Shown here piece after piece: positions 47,659 through 61,079 of a DNA stretch of 64,000 nt. The translations under genes were made by a program, and so were the position numbers. The stretch is from NCBI GenBank assembly GCA_025677825.1, contig JAIXMO010000011.1, positions 407,001 to 471,000 of the forward strand, written 5' to 3'. The notes beneath the pieces were generated by a model that saw only the letters and a list, made by a program, of their open reading frames with translations, was not told where the DNA came from and ran no database searches. The DNA is from Helicostylum pulchrum. Taxonomy: Eukaryota > Mucoromycota > Mucoromycetes > Mucorales > Mucoraceae. The stretch's first letter is position 1; every line of letters begins with the position of its first letter.

Positions 47659-49362
47659 GATGCCTTGAAAAATATAGGAATACGTTGATCCTGATTATTA
47701 TTTTCCGGCTAGATTCACGCCGCAAAGTCCCTTTTTTATGAAGCTAATGCGCAAATTAAAGTGGTTAAACCGAAAAAATATATAATACATCATACTTCCT
47801 ATACACTTCTTTTTTCAAAAATAATTATTTAAAGGGGTGCATGTATGCGAAGTTTGAATTTTTTTACAGCTGGTTTCCTCATTTCTATATTACGTTTGTT
47901 ACTGTGTCATACAGAAATAAGTTTCTCGCATGCCAAGCTAAACTAAAATATATATCTGATATATTGTGATTGATCATATTACCGAATCTTTCTAAACTGT
48001 ACTTGGAGGCTTTGCTTTGTTATAAACCTTCACATTGCAATTAGTGAGATAGATGTACCATTAAACTGAGTAGACACCTTCTCACCCGCTAAACATAATG
48101 TATAGGAGGAATTGCCGTCGAGGACAGCGGCACACGTAGAAGAGTTTTTGCGGAGTAACCATGTCAACGAAACCGACAGATTGAATTATCTTTTAAGGAC
48201 AAAGTGTTTTTTTTACCAGCACTGTACAGTCATTTTATCCGAATTATTGGTCATGTGCGCTTACTAGAGGAGGTTTCTGCCACCCCAATTAAGATACAAA
48301 GTAAAGCGTGAGGCCCAGGTACCCGCATTACCTCAAATAGTATCTTATGTCACAGGAAAAAAAAAATATGTTCATGATTCAAACTGCATATGATCGATTA
48401 AAAGGTATTGTCCATGTTAGCGGCACTCGTGAGGGTAGCCGAATTCAAATACTTAATTAGAAATCATCTCGGCTTAACCCATTTATAACTTAATCAAGAC
48501 TTGTGGACAGTATTTTATCATCTTTTCACATTCGATTTATGCCATATTTTCATTCTGAAGTGTTTGAAAAAAAAAACCATTAGATCTTCCCATGCACAAT
48601 TCAAAATAGGAAAATTCGAACAAAATTCTCTGTTTTTCATGCAAAGATATTATTTTTTTGGCAGCCGTGATTATTATAAAATGACGACCATCACTTCCAT
48701 TCAATGGGTGGAAACAGTTTTAATAACTGCCAATTTATACAATTCTCTTCTTACTTTTCACAAACCTTGGTCACTAGTTGATGGTTACAGGAAATTATTA
48801 ACTAAATTTTGAATATTTTTTCGCTGTTCATACGGCGCATATCTCTAAAAAAATTTTAAAGAGCCGTGTATCTAAATTTTTTTTTCACCTTATCATTGCA
48901 TGTGTCACCATAAATTTAAATATATAATATTATTTTATTTGTAAAAAAAAAGGGGGAGGAGAAAAAAAAAGAGGGAAAATATAATAAGGGGGAACATATT
49001 GTGAAGTTTAAGAAATAGAGCCATGGAAGGGTGTATACATATTTAAAAAAAAGTTGTCATATGTGATTCTTGTTGCTGTAATATCAAATTATACGGGGAG
49101 AGAAAATAATTGATCGCTGAGGATTGTATGTACTTGAAGTTGGTGGTATGTATATTATAATGGTATCGGTTTGATAGAGTCATCGTATATATAATAAAAA
49201 GAGATTATCTTATGAAACTTATATAGCCATTCTATATGAATGTGAATTATATATAATATTTAGAAGGAATGAAGACAAGAGAGACAGAGCCAAAAAAAAA
49301 GAAGAAGAGAGAGTTATAAAGTAAAAGTTAAGCATAAATCATTTGGATAAATGACGGCTTAA
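47659..49362. other. Gene-poor region
   Basis: About 1.7 kb. A GC-richer block at 48020-48190 has a minus-strand coding-like stretch (NSSTCAAVLDGNSSYTLCLA, then GEKVSTQFNG) without start or partner exons, possibly relic. The frame at 48501-48812 is A/T-driven. The last 500 bp are AT-rich 3' flank of the small CxxC gene. No intact gene. Confidence 0.4.
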
Positions 49363-49670
49363 CTAGTAGGAAGGTTTTTTGATCTGTGGTTCTTCTTTCT
49401 CATCACGATTCATACTAATATCGAAAAGAGAGGATTCGTCGTTATTTACAAAGGCATCACGAATATTAATATCCTCTTGCTGATTGATTAATTCATCGAT
49501 ACCGAGGCACCATTGACTAGGGTGAACTCCATTTCTTGCACAGGAAGCCTAATTATATCTGTAGAGTTAGCAACACATATAGTTGTATAAATTATTTAAC
49601 GTACGGTATGTCCAGGAAGCCAATTTCCACATAATTCACATGTAGCAGGTAAAGTAATAATAGAGTTCAT
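49363..49670 (-). CDS. Small two-exon CxxC protein
   Basis: Exon 1 (49670-49605) encodes MNSIITLPATCELCGNWLPG plus HT, and exon 2 (49548-49363) joins in phase 0 to give ASCARNGVHPSQWCLGIDEL and an acidic tail ending QIKKPSY, 83 aa in total. The intron is 56 bp with donor GTACGT and acceptor AATTAG. The order CELCGNWLPGH...C...W fits a small zinc-binding knuckle. The second half is Asp/Asn/Glu-rich and probably disordered. No family is recognised. Clean splice sites, sensible codon use and a well-placed ATG support it as a real gene. Confidence 0.62.
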
Positions 49671-52600
49671 TTTAAACGAAGAAGAAAAATCGAGAAAGAA
49701 AAATAGGAAAAAGAGAGAAAAGAGAGGGAGGATTGGGACCTCACTATTTATATGTTCTTGTCAGAATGTGTCATGTAATTAATAGTGCCTGTACACACAC
49801 TTGATGCCCTGAAAAATTTATTCAACTCTCTTATCTCATGTGGTTTTATTGTCACACTTTTTTTTGCAAGTGGGTCGTACTCCTCATATATAAAAAAAAG
49901 GGCGTTTTTTCTTTCTCATTTATTATCATTTGATTAGCCCCGTGTGTTGTGGCTTATGTTTGCAACAAATTTAGTTACTTTATAAAACTAACCAATGTCA
50001 CTTCCTCCCAATATGATAATTCTATAATTTAATACAGAATTACCCGCGTTTTTTGTACGCTGTTATTATAAATTAAAGTTTTATTATTTTTTGATTTGTT
50101 ATCTGCTTAGCAGCAATGTACCTAAATAAATAAATAATATTGCCTACTACCCAATGGCAAAAAAATAAAATAATTCTCCTCTCCATGCCCCTTTTATAAA
50201 AAAACACTAAAACATTACAATTTTTTTTTTTTATTGGTCTATGTGACTATTCTCCTTTTTTTATATTTATCAATTAAGTGGGGGTTTTTTTTTACCTCGC
50301 TAAAATGCTTTCCGTGTCTAATAGGGTTTATGTTACACTTGTACGTTTGTTTTTTTTTCGTCTCCCTTTTTCTTCGTATTGTATGTTCCTGAAAGCCTTT
50401 ACGTTTTAACACTTCTTTATATCAACAGACACAATACATATTAATTATATGCACTGGTTTTGAATGTATCTGGTTTCGTTTTCTAACATTGGAGTAAAAT
50501 AATGGTATTTTTTAATCACTTGTTTCTTTGTTTATATCCGCTGTGAGCTACCTTGTAGTATTAAAAAAAATAAGCTCCCCTCTATTTTAGGAAGGGTCAC
50601 TAAGAGTGGGAATATTATTTAAGTAATCTTCAAATAAGAATATGTCTCAATACTCGCATATAATAAATATGTACACATGCATATATGTTATAAGGGGAAA
50701 AATATATCAAGTATTCTATTCCCAATATAAAAGAAAGAAAATGACGAAGTAATGCATACATAAAAAAATCCAAGGGACTACTATGTTTTAGTGTAATCTC
50801 AGCAATTACTTGTTCCTCTCTTGTATCATCATAGATCACGTTAAATGACAAAAAATGTGATTAAATGAATGAGAGCAAGGTGTAATGTTTTTTTTTACTT
50901 GAATTACTAGATGACAACGATAAGGTATGCAGAGCATTTATATGGACCGCATATAGACATTACAATGTCTTTTGAGGCGTGGATCGGGGGGGGGGGAATA
51001 TCTACATTAATACAAATTTTGCACTTGAATAAAATGTGATATGTACGATTTGATCCGGAAACTGTATTATTATTCTACTGTGCAAACAAATGTTTAAAAG
51101 TAGTTGACCAGATCGTTCAGAAATAATAAATCAATGCATACATCCGACTACTTATTTTTAATACGCATACATTATTAGCAGAAATCATTTTTGGGCAAGT
51201 AAACCGCCGTGTTTACAAATACTAAACGCCGACATCAGTGACAACCCCTTTTAAAAAAACCTTTCTGGAAAATATTACACGGCAGTAAATTATCTGCTCA
51301 ACCATATAACAAAAACACTACCAACAAGGGAGGACAATACCAACAAGTGACTACATTACTAACAATAAAATTACTAGCATAAAATACATTACCAGAATAA
51401 AATACATCACCGACGTAAAATACATGGCCAATGGGGAAAGAATTATCAAAGACCAGTCCTTAGAGATTCAAATCTGCGAACGGGGTTGTCGACAGAAAAT
51501 ACCCTCACAGTATATACCATCACACCATCCAACGTCAGCAGCATAACAGTGTTAAGTAACCATTTAATACGGAAACACAACCAAGAAATCATTAATGCAT
51601 AAATAGCCATCGTATAAGAAGAGAATCTATTATGTATGTATTAATAAAGACCATCAGTTGAAGTTTAATATATTCTTACCAAATAGTAACGTTCAGAGGA
51701 ATATTACACAAGGTTGTGTGTATGCAGAAAACTTTTTTTTCTATAGCTTATGGGAAGCTTTGCACTAATGCTTGATAAGCAATGCTTTGAAAATCCCGAA
51801 ACTAAAGAGGTAAACCTCATAATCAAGTTTGATTTTCCCAGTGCTTACAAGAAACAAGATTATAAATGATCTGGCAGAATTAATTGTCAAGATACCGCAA
51901 ATAGAATATCACGAATGGTTTAAAGTACTGATTGATCGATTGATAGCTTATTCCATCACCTATTTTTATTTATTTTTTTCACCAAGCATTGCAGCCGATA
52001 GTTTTTTTTTTCAATGGGAAAATTCCATGGCATTGAATCATCTTAATTACACTTTATTATATGTTATTTAAAGGTTACACGTAATATACTCGTTTTTTTT
52101 TTCTCACTAGAACAAAAATAAATTTTTCGTAACAGGTATATTTCATGTCATGTCATATTTTGAAAACTGTTCAATTGTGAGTTGATTTTATTTTCTTCGC
52201 CTCGAAAGAAAAAAAAAATATACTTTACGTTCTTTTTCATTACGTATCAAAAATGGGTTAAAAAAAAGTCAATCAACCCAAGCACGAGAAATCGCTTGTA
52301 TAACCTAAAGAAAATGCAGCTAAATATGATTTCCATCAATATTCAAGATAAGTTTATGTATTTCGCACGGACTGCATTCTCAAAAGTACTCTACTCGAAC
52401 AAGAATATCCACGTGTTTTTTGTTGCTTTTTTTCTCTTTTGCAGTACCCCCAGCAAACAATTTTAATCATCCTATTCTTTAAAGAAGGACGGGATGAGGT
52501 ACAGTCGTAAAAAAAAAAATTGCATGGTCCAGTTCAACTCGAAAATTTGTGTTCCGTGTTGAAGTAATCTTTAACGCTGCTAACAAAGTAAATCTACGTA

Positions 52601-52995
52601 CATCAGTGATTATGAATAATACGTATTATAAAGAAAAAATAGAAGACTAAAAAAAATAAAAAAATTAAAGGTGTACAAACATATACATATTGTCTTATAA
52701 ATTGACATCAATGTAGTTACAAAAGTGTGGAGATGAATATCAGTTCAGCTATTTTCCTATTGTATGCACAAGCCATAAGCATCAAAATCTATTTTTAAGG
52801 AAGAGTAGAACGTTTTTGAACATCATTCACATGTTTTGGCGGGTGTCTATTATTTAACAACATTGTAGTGCAGATCTCGGTCCGTGTAACGAATTTACTT
52901 TGCAATTTCATATAAAAAGTAAATCGGATTTTTTTCGTCGATTTTTTTTTTTTCATCATTACCTAACAAATATATAAAAAATACTTGCAACTAAA
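49671..52995. other. Long gene-poor region
   Basis: About 3.3 kb between the small CxxC gene and the acyl-CoA synthetase. It contains an 18-bp imperfect tandem repeat (51379-51432), a G-run near 50988-50997 and two coding-like stretches of doubtful reality: 50630-50851 minus (VIYDDTREEQVIAEITLKHS) and 51829-52071 plus (RNKIINDLAELIVKIPQIEY). Neither has an ATG or partner exon. They may be relics of lost genes. Confidence 0.45.
51379..51432 (+). repeat. 18-bp imperfect tandem repeat, three copies
   Basis: Three adjacent units share AAAATACAT: ATAAAATACATTACCAGA, ATAAAATACATCACCGAC and GTAAAATACATGGCCAAT. The period is a multiple of three and one frame stays open through the array (reading ITxIKY-like hexapeptides), but no gene model surrounds it. 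Confidence 0.8.
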
Positions 52996-55340
52996 ATGAG
53001 GAACTATACAATCGAAGTTGGACCTGAACAACCTAACGGTGGACGTGCTCGCAGAAATATCGTGTCTAAGGATGGCCTTCATCGCTCACCTGCTCCCAAC
53101 GTCCATACATTGTACGACGTCCTTCAAATCAGTGCAAAGAAGTATGCTACTGTAAACGCTTTTGGTTATCGTACATTGGAGACCATGATTGAGGAAGAGA
53201 AAGAAGTCACTAAAATTATTGACGGTGTCGAAACAAAGCAAATGAAAAAATGGAGTTACTTCCAAATGTCTGGATACAACTATGTCACTTTCGCCGCTGC
53301 TGGTCAAATGGCTCTTGATATTGGTGCTGGCTTCCGACACTTGGGCCTTACGAAAAACTCCAAAGTTGAAATCTTTGCTCCTACTGGGTAAAATATAATC
53401 TATTCTTTTTTTTAAAAAAAATATGGAAACACGAAACTAATTGTAAAATTACTATAAAGCATGTATTGGATTTTAACTGCTCATGGTTTATTTACTCAAA
53501 ACATGACTATTGTTACAGCCTATGATACTCTTGGTGAAGAGGGTTTATTACATTCTATGAATGAAACAGAAGTAGAAGGTATCTTTACATCAGCCGAATT
53601 GTTGCCAACTGTAGCAAAGGTCGCCAAGCAATGTCCTACTTTAAAAATAGTTTCCTATAACGGCGACGCTAAGCAAGAGCATTTGGATCTTTTCGAGGAA
53701 CTTGCTGTTAAAGTGTTGTCAATTCAAGAAATTACCAAGTTGGGTCATGAGAACCCCATTGAAGCTCTTACTCCTGAGCCTGAGGACCTTTGTTGTATTA
53801 TGTATACTTCCGGAAGTACTGGTAACCCCAAGGGTGTTATGTTATCTCATAAAAATGTTGTCGCAGCAAGTAAAGTATATAAAAAAAATTATGGTCAGTA
53901 GTTATATAGTATTCACAATTACTTTTTTTTTTTTTTTGTATGTAGTTGCTTCCACACAAGGCTATTTAGGATATACTATCACTCATCACGATAGTATGTT
54001 GGCTTATTTACCTCTTGCTCACGTATTTGAGTTTGTTGTTGAAAACTCGTGTCTTTTCTGGGGTGTGACATTAGGTTACGCTTCTCCTCGTACTCTTATG
54101 GATTCTTCCGTTAGAAACTGTAAAGGTGATATTAAAGAATTTAGACCTACCCTTATGACAGGTGTACCTGCAGTCTGGGAATCTATTCGAAAGGGTGTAT
54201 TGGCCAAGCTTCAAACAGCGACTCCTAACGCTCAAGCAATCTTTGCAAAGGCATTTGCTACAAAATCTTGGTTCTATGAAAGAGGTTTACCCGCTCCTCT
54301 CCTCGATAAAATCGTATTCAATAAGATCAAGGAGCAAGTTGGTGGACGTTTAAGATTGGTTATTTCTGGCGGAGCACCTTTATCTGTTGAAACTCAAAAG
54401 TTTTTGACCATCACTATTTGTCCAGTTTTAGCAGGATACGGAATGACAGAAAGTAAGCAGACAAATACCTAAGAGTGAAAAAAAAATAAATTCATAACAT
54501 ATAAATATTAGGTTGTAGTACATCTAATATTATGATGGCCTATCAAACCGGATACGGTCAAGTCGGCTCTCCTAGTCCAGCAGTTGAAATAAAGCTTGTC
54601 GATGTGCCAGACGCAAATTACTTCTCTACTAATGAAACACCTCAAGGAGAAATTTGGATTCGTGGTGCTTGTGTTACTAAAGGGTATTGGAAGCGTGAGG
54701 ATTTAAATAGCGAGCTTTACGCTGAAGGAGGATGGCTTATGACAGGTGATATTGGTCAATGGAATGCAAATGGCTGTTTGACTGTAATCGATCGTAAGAA
54801 AAATCTTGTCAAGCTGAGTAATGGTGAATATATCGCCCTCGAGAAATTAGAGTCTATTTACAAGAGTTCTCTTTATGTTTCCAATATTTGTATATATGCC
54901 GATTCTTTTTTATCCCGTCCTGTCGCCTTGGTCGTTCCTGCTGAAAACGCTATTTACAGATTAGCTAAAGAAAATAATATCGAAGAGAAAGATTGGGAGT
55001 TGCTTTGTCAAAACCCAGTAATTAAAAAGGGCGTTCATGCTTCATTATCAAAGGAAGCAAAGGTTGCTAATTTGAAACCTGCAGAAATGCTTTTCGATAT
55101 CCATCTTTGTTATGAAGAATGGACAGCTAATAATGTAAGTAAAAGATTTAGTATAAACTAGTGGAGATTCTAATTATATTTATAGGGCTTATTGACTGCT
55201 GCACAAAAGATGAAGCGTATTGAAATTGTCAAGATGTACAGAGATGATTTGGATGAAATGTAAGTATTATTAGAATATTGTCCACAGTGCATATACTAAC
55301 TACTATACATTTTTGCAGGAACAAGAAGCAATCAGCTTAG
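52996..55340 (+). CDS. Long-chain acyl-CoA synthetase
   Basis: Six exons (52996-53387, 53460-53869, 53946-54452, 54512-55134, 55186-55259, 55319-55340) give 675 aa. The AMP-binding P-loop [19 protein letters not shown] is at about residues 248-266. Further motifs are [47 protein letters not shown], and the fatty-acyl-CoA synthetase signature around [36 protein letters not shown] (interrupted here only as a description). It activates fatty acids to acyl-CoA for lipid synthesis, import or oxidation. The last exon encodes only MNKKQSA; this is not a classical peroxisomal SKL end. Fungal Faa-type enzymes sit on ER, lipid droplets or plasma membrane; location is unknown here. Confidence 0.94.
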
Positions 55341-57259
55341 TTATTACTAGCCTTTACTAAAAAAACATACTTCATTTATATAACTATTTTTCAAATAATC
55401 ATTCCCTATCATCAATAATCATTACCATTAGCAATAAAACGCTATTATACTACAGTTAATTTTCGATACCAAGTTTTTAATCACCCAATGATAAGTTACG
55501 ATATGTTTCTCTAATATATGCTTATTTTATATAATGATATTAAAATATCATTATACCATCGAGTTATTTAGTTTACTTTTGCGCATCACAACCTACTGAC
55601 ATTATAATTTTTACGAGTGACAAAATTTATTCGTCCGTGAGGTTTCTTAAATGAGACCTAAAAAGGATTCAAGATATTCAAATAAAACCATTTGATTTGT
55701 GTCGCATAGAACGCCCAAATAAAATTCCATTGTTATTTAATTGGCTACTTGCAACAATCAGCTAAAACAAAAAGAAAATGAATATAAAACCTATTTTTAA
55801 AAGAGAAAATTGAGAAAGGACAGATATTTAACCGGAGTCACGTTTAAGCGGAAATCTTGGTGTGCTATGGAAACTTTTGATGTAACGTAGTTCACCCACA
55901 AATTATATGATAGCTGAGATATATTTGAACCCGGCGATTATTCCTAACTGCCAATCCTTTTTGCTTAAAGCATTTAAGGAAAGTGGTTGGTGTAACGAGA
56001 ACGAATGACTTTTTATTGCTTGAAAATATCCAAATACATACATCTTTTTTAATACCTTATTTTTCTTAAGGCCATGCACACATCGTTGACATTTATAAAA
56101 TGAAAGACGTATAAAAACTTAAGATGACATCTAATCTATTATGAGTATAATCGTCAAGATCTAAACTACTGTTTCTTTTTTCTTTCCTTCTTTTTTTCCG
56201 ATTATTTTCTATGTTAAGCAAACCCCTGAAACGCGTTTTACGCCCAATTGATACAGATGTATGAGGGTGGAATTTGATATATATATAGTGACTCTAATTT
56301 GTCTAGAGAAAATAAAATGTTTACTACAGGTTCTTGTAAGGTAGTATGATTAAATATTCGTAAGCCTACGGTAAGAACTCAAATTGAAATGCCTATTTAT
56401 TGTAGCAAATAAAAATACGCTATTAGTTATTGGTACCGATATCTTGGAATTATATTAAAATAACGTTTTAAGAAGCACATATAGTATTTATACCGTCATT
56501 CATAGTTTGAAAATGTCACTAGATATATATATACACGCTGCAATGTACCGCTGTTTGTACAGCCCTTTTGAAACAGCTAATTACCAATGAAAGTTTTTTT
56601 TTTACTGCCGTGGAATTAAGTTACTAATACTTAATTTGGTAACTGTATTTTACCGTGACAGAAATAAAATGCCAGTCTATTAATATTCCCATAAGCTTTA
56701 TGGATTTATGGTCAGGCTTCAACAGACATACTATATGTTCTAGTGTTCAATGTTTTCTAACGTGGAAGTTCGAGTATTCGAATTATTATTCTAAAGTGAA
56801 GAGGCACTCATTTAATTTGAATTTGTTGCTAAAGTTTCTACCCTTGTAATTTGTTATCTTTATACCGACAATACGATATCGGATGTATTTCACAGTTACT
56901 TCTATTGTACTTTTATATCTCGATCTTGACACACGAAACATAGTAAGTTAAGTTTTGACGAATACGAATCCCTTTCATGACCCCCTAAATTTCCCTATTG
57001 TTTAAAATATACAAAAAGTGTTACACTGAACGGGTGTTCAGAAATATTGTTTAGAACCCTATGCTGATATCCAATCTTAGTTTTTAAATGTTTGAACTTA
57101 ATCGGATGGAAATGATAACGGAGTATAAGTTGAGTTTAGCATAAATCATACTCCGAGATAGCGGGAAAGGGTCTTCTTTATAAATAAGCCTTCGAATCAA
57201 TCAGGAATTCAAAAATTTTCGCCTTTCTTCTTCTTTAAAAAAAAAAGACTCGATTTTCT
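55341..57259. other. Gene-poor intergenic region
   Basis: About 1.9 kb with the 3' flank of the acyl-CoA synthetase and the promoter of the amino-acid transporter. A TTTATAAATAAG box near 57178 lies about 80 bp before the next ATG. Open frames (for example 56655-56849) are short and unrecognised. No repeats of note. Confidence 0.5.
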
Positions 57260-58648
57260 ATGGGAGCTAAATCATATACTCCTTCTTTCTCTTCTGAGAA
57301 GATGAAAGTTGAGCAAACTACCATTGATAACTATGTTGAAGATGATGTTACTTCTAATACCAATGAATTCGGTCACGGTTCTGGTACTTTCTTAACTGGT
57401 TTTTTCAGTGTTACCTGCGTCGTTGCTGGTACCGGTACTCTTGGTCTTCCTCATGCGTAAGTCTTTTTTTTTTTTTTAAAAAAAGAAAAGATCAATGTTC
57501 TAATAATATTATTTATAACTTTTAGCCTTGCTCTCGGTGGTTGGTTAGGTCTTTTAATCATGATGCTTTCCTATGCAATGGCTATGTACAGTGGTACTAT
57601 TTTAATCCGTTGTTTGTACTATAAACCTGGCGAAAGACTTCACGATTATAAAGCTGTCGGTACTGCCGCCTTCGGATGGGCCGGTTATACCGTTTCTTCT
57701 TTCCTTCATTGGCTCAACATTTTTGGTTGTCCTGCTCTTTATTTAGTTCTTGCCAGTGCCAACATTACTCACTTGCTTAGTGATACAAATGCAGCCCTTA
57801 ATACACGCAATTGGACAATTATTATTGGTGCCATCCTTTTGATCCCTTCTTTATTTGCCAAGACTTTGAAGGAAATGACTAGTATTTCTGCTCTTGGTGC
57901 TATTTGTACTATGATGGCTGTCCTTGTCATTACCATTGAAGCCCCTATTTTCCGTAATAACAACCCTGGTGTTATTGTTGAAACTGATCCTGTCATCTGG
58001 ACTGGTTTCCCTTCTTCTCTTGCTACTATTGCTTTCTCTTACGGTGGTAACAACACATACCCTCATGTTGAACATGCTATGAAGAAACCCCACCAATGGA
58101 AATGGGCTTGTATTGCTGGTTTAAGTTGTTGTACCTGTCTTTACCTTCTTACTGCTGTTCCTGGTTACTGGGCCTTTGGTCGTGAAACCGCTTCTCCTAT
58201 TTACGACGATCTTCCCGAGGGCGCTGGTAAGCTTGTCGCTATGATCGTCATGACTATCCATGTCATTCTCGCTATCCCTATTTATACCATCACTTTCTCT
58301 CTTGAATTTGAGCGCTTTTTAAAGGTCTCCGATGAAAGCGTCGGAAAGCTCAAGGCTTGGATTATCCGTGCTATCATTCGTACCATTTGTATGGGTGTCC
58401 TTGTTGTTTTAGCCATTTTCGTTCCTTACTTTGATAACTTTATGGCCCTTATCGGTGCTCTTTCTAACTGTGGTCTCGTTTTCCTTTTACCTGTATTGTG
58501 TTATATCAAGTTAACTGGTTTCCGTAACAAGCCTTGGTACGAACTTTGCTTCTGTGCCCTTACTTTATTATTGGGCGTTGTTGGTTGTGTATTCGGTACC
58601 ATTGATGCTGTCAAAGCTTTGGTTCATGATTTCCAAAGTGGTAGATAA
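57260..58648 (+). CDS. Vacuolar-type amino-acid transporter (AAAP/AVT family)
   Basis: Two exons (57260-57456, 57526-58648) give 439 aa with about 11 membrane helices. The start of helix 1 carries the family-typical FSVTCVVAGTGTLGLPHALA. Others are PSSLATIAFSYGGNNTYPHV, ACIAGLSCCTCLYLLTAVPG, YWAFGR and LSNCGLVFLLPVLCYIKL. The hydrophilic N-terminus of about 40 residues is typical of AVT/SLC32/36-type transporters, which move amino acids with protons, often at the vacuole. The substrate and direction are not readable from sequence. Codons strongly prefer C/T endings, suggesting high expression. A TATA box lies about 80 bp upstream. Confidence 0.92.
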
Positions 58649-61079
58649 ATTGCAAAAAAAAAAAGCTCAATCTTTTCTTGATACCAAACTTTTTTCCGCC
58701 TTCCCTTTTCCCCTTTATTTTTCTGCTGTAATCTTATAAGATATCTTGGTCATTCTGATCATTTATTGTTTTTAACTGATTACAACACATTTGTACATAG
58801 TATTAGCGTACCTTATTGTATGCAATAGTAAATAAACTAATTTTAATATAGCCTTAAAAAACTGTCGTTTATGTATAAAATGTATTAATTAATTTTTTCT
58901 AGAAAGTTCGCAGGAAAATCCTACGGTATTATGTGCTTTGAAGATAACTTGCGGTATTATGCACTTTGAAGATAACTTGCGGTATTATGGAGATAACCTT
59001 GCGGTATTATTAGAAACCTTAGATATAACTTTGCGGTATTATTGGTGATTGTGTTCACAATCCCAGTTAATTAAATAGAGTAATACAGATAACCGGACTC
59101 GCCCCAGTGGACGTATATACGGTTGATTAATTCCCAATATGACAGTTTTCGGGCGCGTGCCGTACAACAACAGCATACTACTTTAGCTGTATTTGTGTTT
59201 CTGCATGATAACTTAATTTGGGTGCCGACAACGTAAATTCAGTGTACACCCAAACAATATTCCCACCCTAATTCAAAATAAAAAAACAGAAACTGTCATA
59301 CCACACGCAAAGAAAAAAGAAACCTCATCTTAAATCTTAATTATCCGCCCTCTCTTCTAAAATTCTGATCTGATTTTAGAAAGCAATGATTCAGATCAAG
59401 AATAATTAGTATTTAGAGAAATATCTTCATTCGCCGCGTCGTATGATATCTCACTGTTTTCGCGGAATCAATCGTAGAGGTTACTGGAAATAAAAATATT
59501 ATTTGGGTAACAGTGTTTATAAAGGTATAAAAACGGTTACAGAACGCTCTTGTTTAAATGCATTTCGAAATATAAAACTGTAATTTTATTCATTAATTAA
59601 AAATACATGTATAAAATAACACACTTTTCTCACTCGTATTTCTGTCAAAGAGTGTACGAATAGATCTACTTAAAGTTTGTGTTACACATGTATTGTCTTG
59701 ACAGTATGATTCACACGCAGTCACTTTTCCCACACTTGTCGACATCTCTTAAAATGATTATTTGCTTTGATGACACTTCCATTATTGTAGTGAATAGAAA
59801 ATGAATAGTTTAGGGTTTGCCATCATAAAACGGTAGTATACCTTCGCTTATCTCCGCCGATCCCTAACAAAATTAAAAAAATCTTTCGCAAACAGAAAAG
59901 ATAACAAACTTTTGACTTGCTAAAACAAGTAATGTCCAAATCTCTTTTTTAAAGCTCTCACGGATAAAACCGCATTAACATCTGTCGGTAATTCAACTAA
60001 AAAAAAGTTTTTTTCGAGGTATCGAGTTCCGCTATGCCGAAAATAGTGTCGAAATAATATATTACTACTGCACAGTAAGCAAAAAAAAAAGGTACCGAAC
60101 AGAGTATTATATGCAATTATATGAGCTATTTATATCGAGTTTATTCACAAATACTTTCAATGTTGTTGAGTGTGGCACAAAATTTCTTTTTCCGCTTTAT
60201 TCGATCCACGGAATTGTGCCTTGTTCCTTTTTAAACCTTGATTTTCCCCGCACTTGGCGAACTATAATTTGATTTTGAAAGAACAAGACCAAACATATAC
60301 ATCTGAACGAGTACGAGTAGAATCGACCGAGATATAATAGTATCTCCGTTTTAATGAAATGTAAAAAAAAACCGAGAATGACCTGTGTTATTATTTTAAT
60401 TATTGGAGCACTAATATATAGCCGTAATAGTTTGCAGCTTCACTTTTATATTTAACACCAACATGTGATTTCAGCTAAAATAGTATACGTGACAATTGCA
60501 AAAAAAAAACTTTTTCACTTTAGAGATTATTTACTCGGTAATTTACTATCTAGTTTCAACCATCCCGGTTTTTAACAAGCTTTGTGCAATCTTTTACAGC
60601 ACCGACTTGGAAATAAGCTCACTCTATTCAAGCTTTTTTTGCCATTCCGTTAAGTTGAGGCTGGAAAGTAGCATTTTGTAAACTAAATCCTACAGGCTGG
60701 GAATTTAAGCGGAAATACAATAAAAACGATTTGTTGGTGTACAATTGGTACTGGGTTTGCAGCGCCGCCTTTTATCTTGCTGACATATTTCGAAAGTTGT
60801 AGATAAGATAAATAGCTTTTTGGTCCTCTCCCCCCGAAAACCCTTGGATGCGCTGGTAACACAAAAATATTAGGTTCAAACGATATTCCTTTATTAAATT
60901 AGACTACACATATGACCATTGCAACAGAGACGAGTATAATCGGTCTTTTTATCGATCTTTTTTTAAAAAAAAAAAGGCTCGGCTTGAATGTAAAGCTACT
61001 CCAAAACTACAATATTAGTTTATACGTATAATCACCGGCACATCCATATTTTTTTTTTCCTTTTGAGTCTTATATTTAA
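58649..61079. other. Gene-poor region with tandem repeat
   Basis: About 2.4 kb without an intact gene. It includes a degenerate tandem repeat at 58924-59042. Elsewhere sequence is AT-rich with short frames, for example 60496-60681. The region lies downstream of both flanking genes' coding parts. Confidence 0.5.
58924..59042 (+). repeat. Degenerate tandem repeat with CGGTATTAT core
   Basis: CGGTATTAT occurs five times, at 58924, 58952, 58980, 59002 and 59034. The first two full units are 28 bp and nearly identical (core, then G[TC][GA]CTTTGAAGATAACTTG). Later units are shortened to 22 bp and lengthened to 32 bp. It is a local minisatellite; no coding frame is implied. Confidence 0.85.

Noticed and set aside
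50630..50851. Minus-strand frame with VIYDDTREEQVIAEIT
   Set aside because: The start is protein-like but there is no ATG, no splice partner, and the second half is low-complexity; kept only as a note in the intergenic entry.
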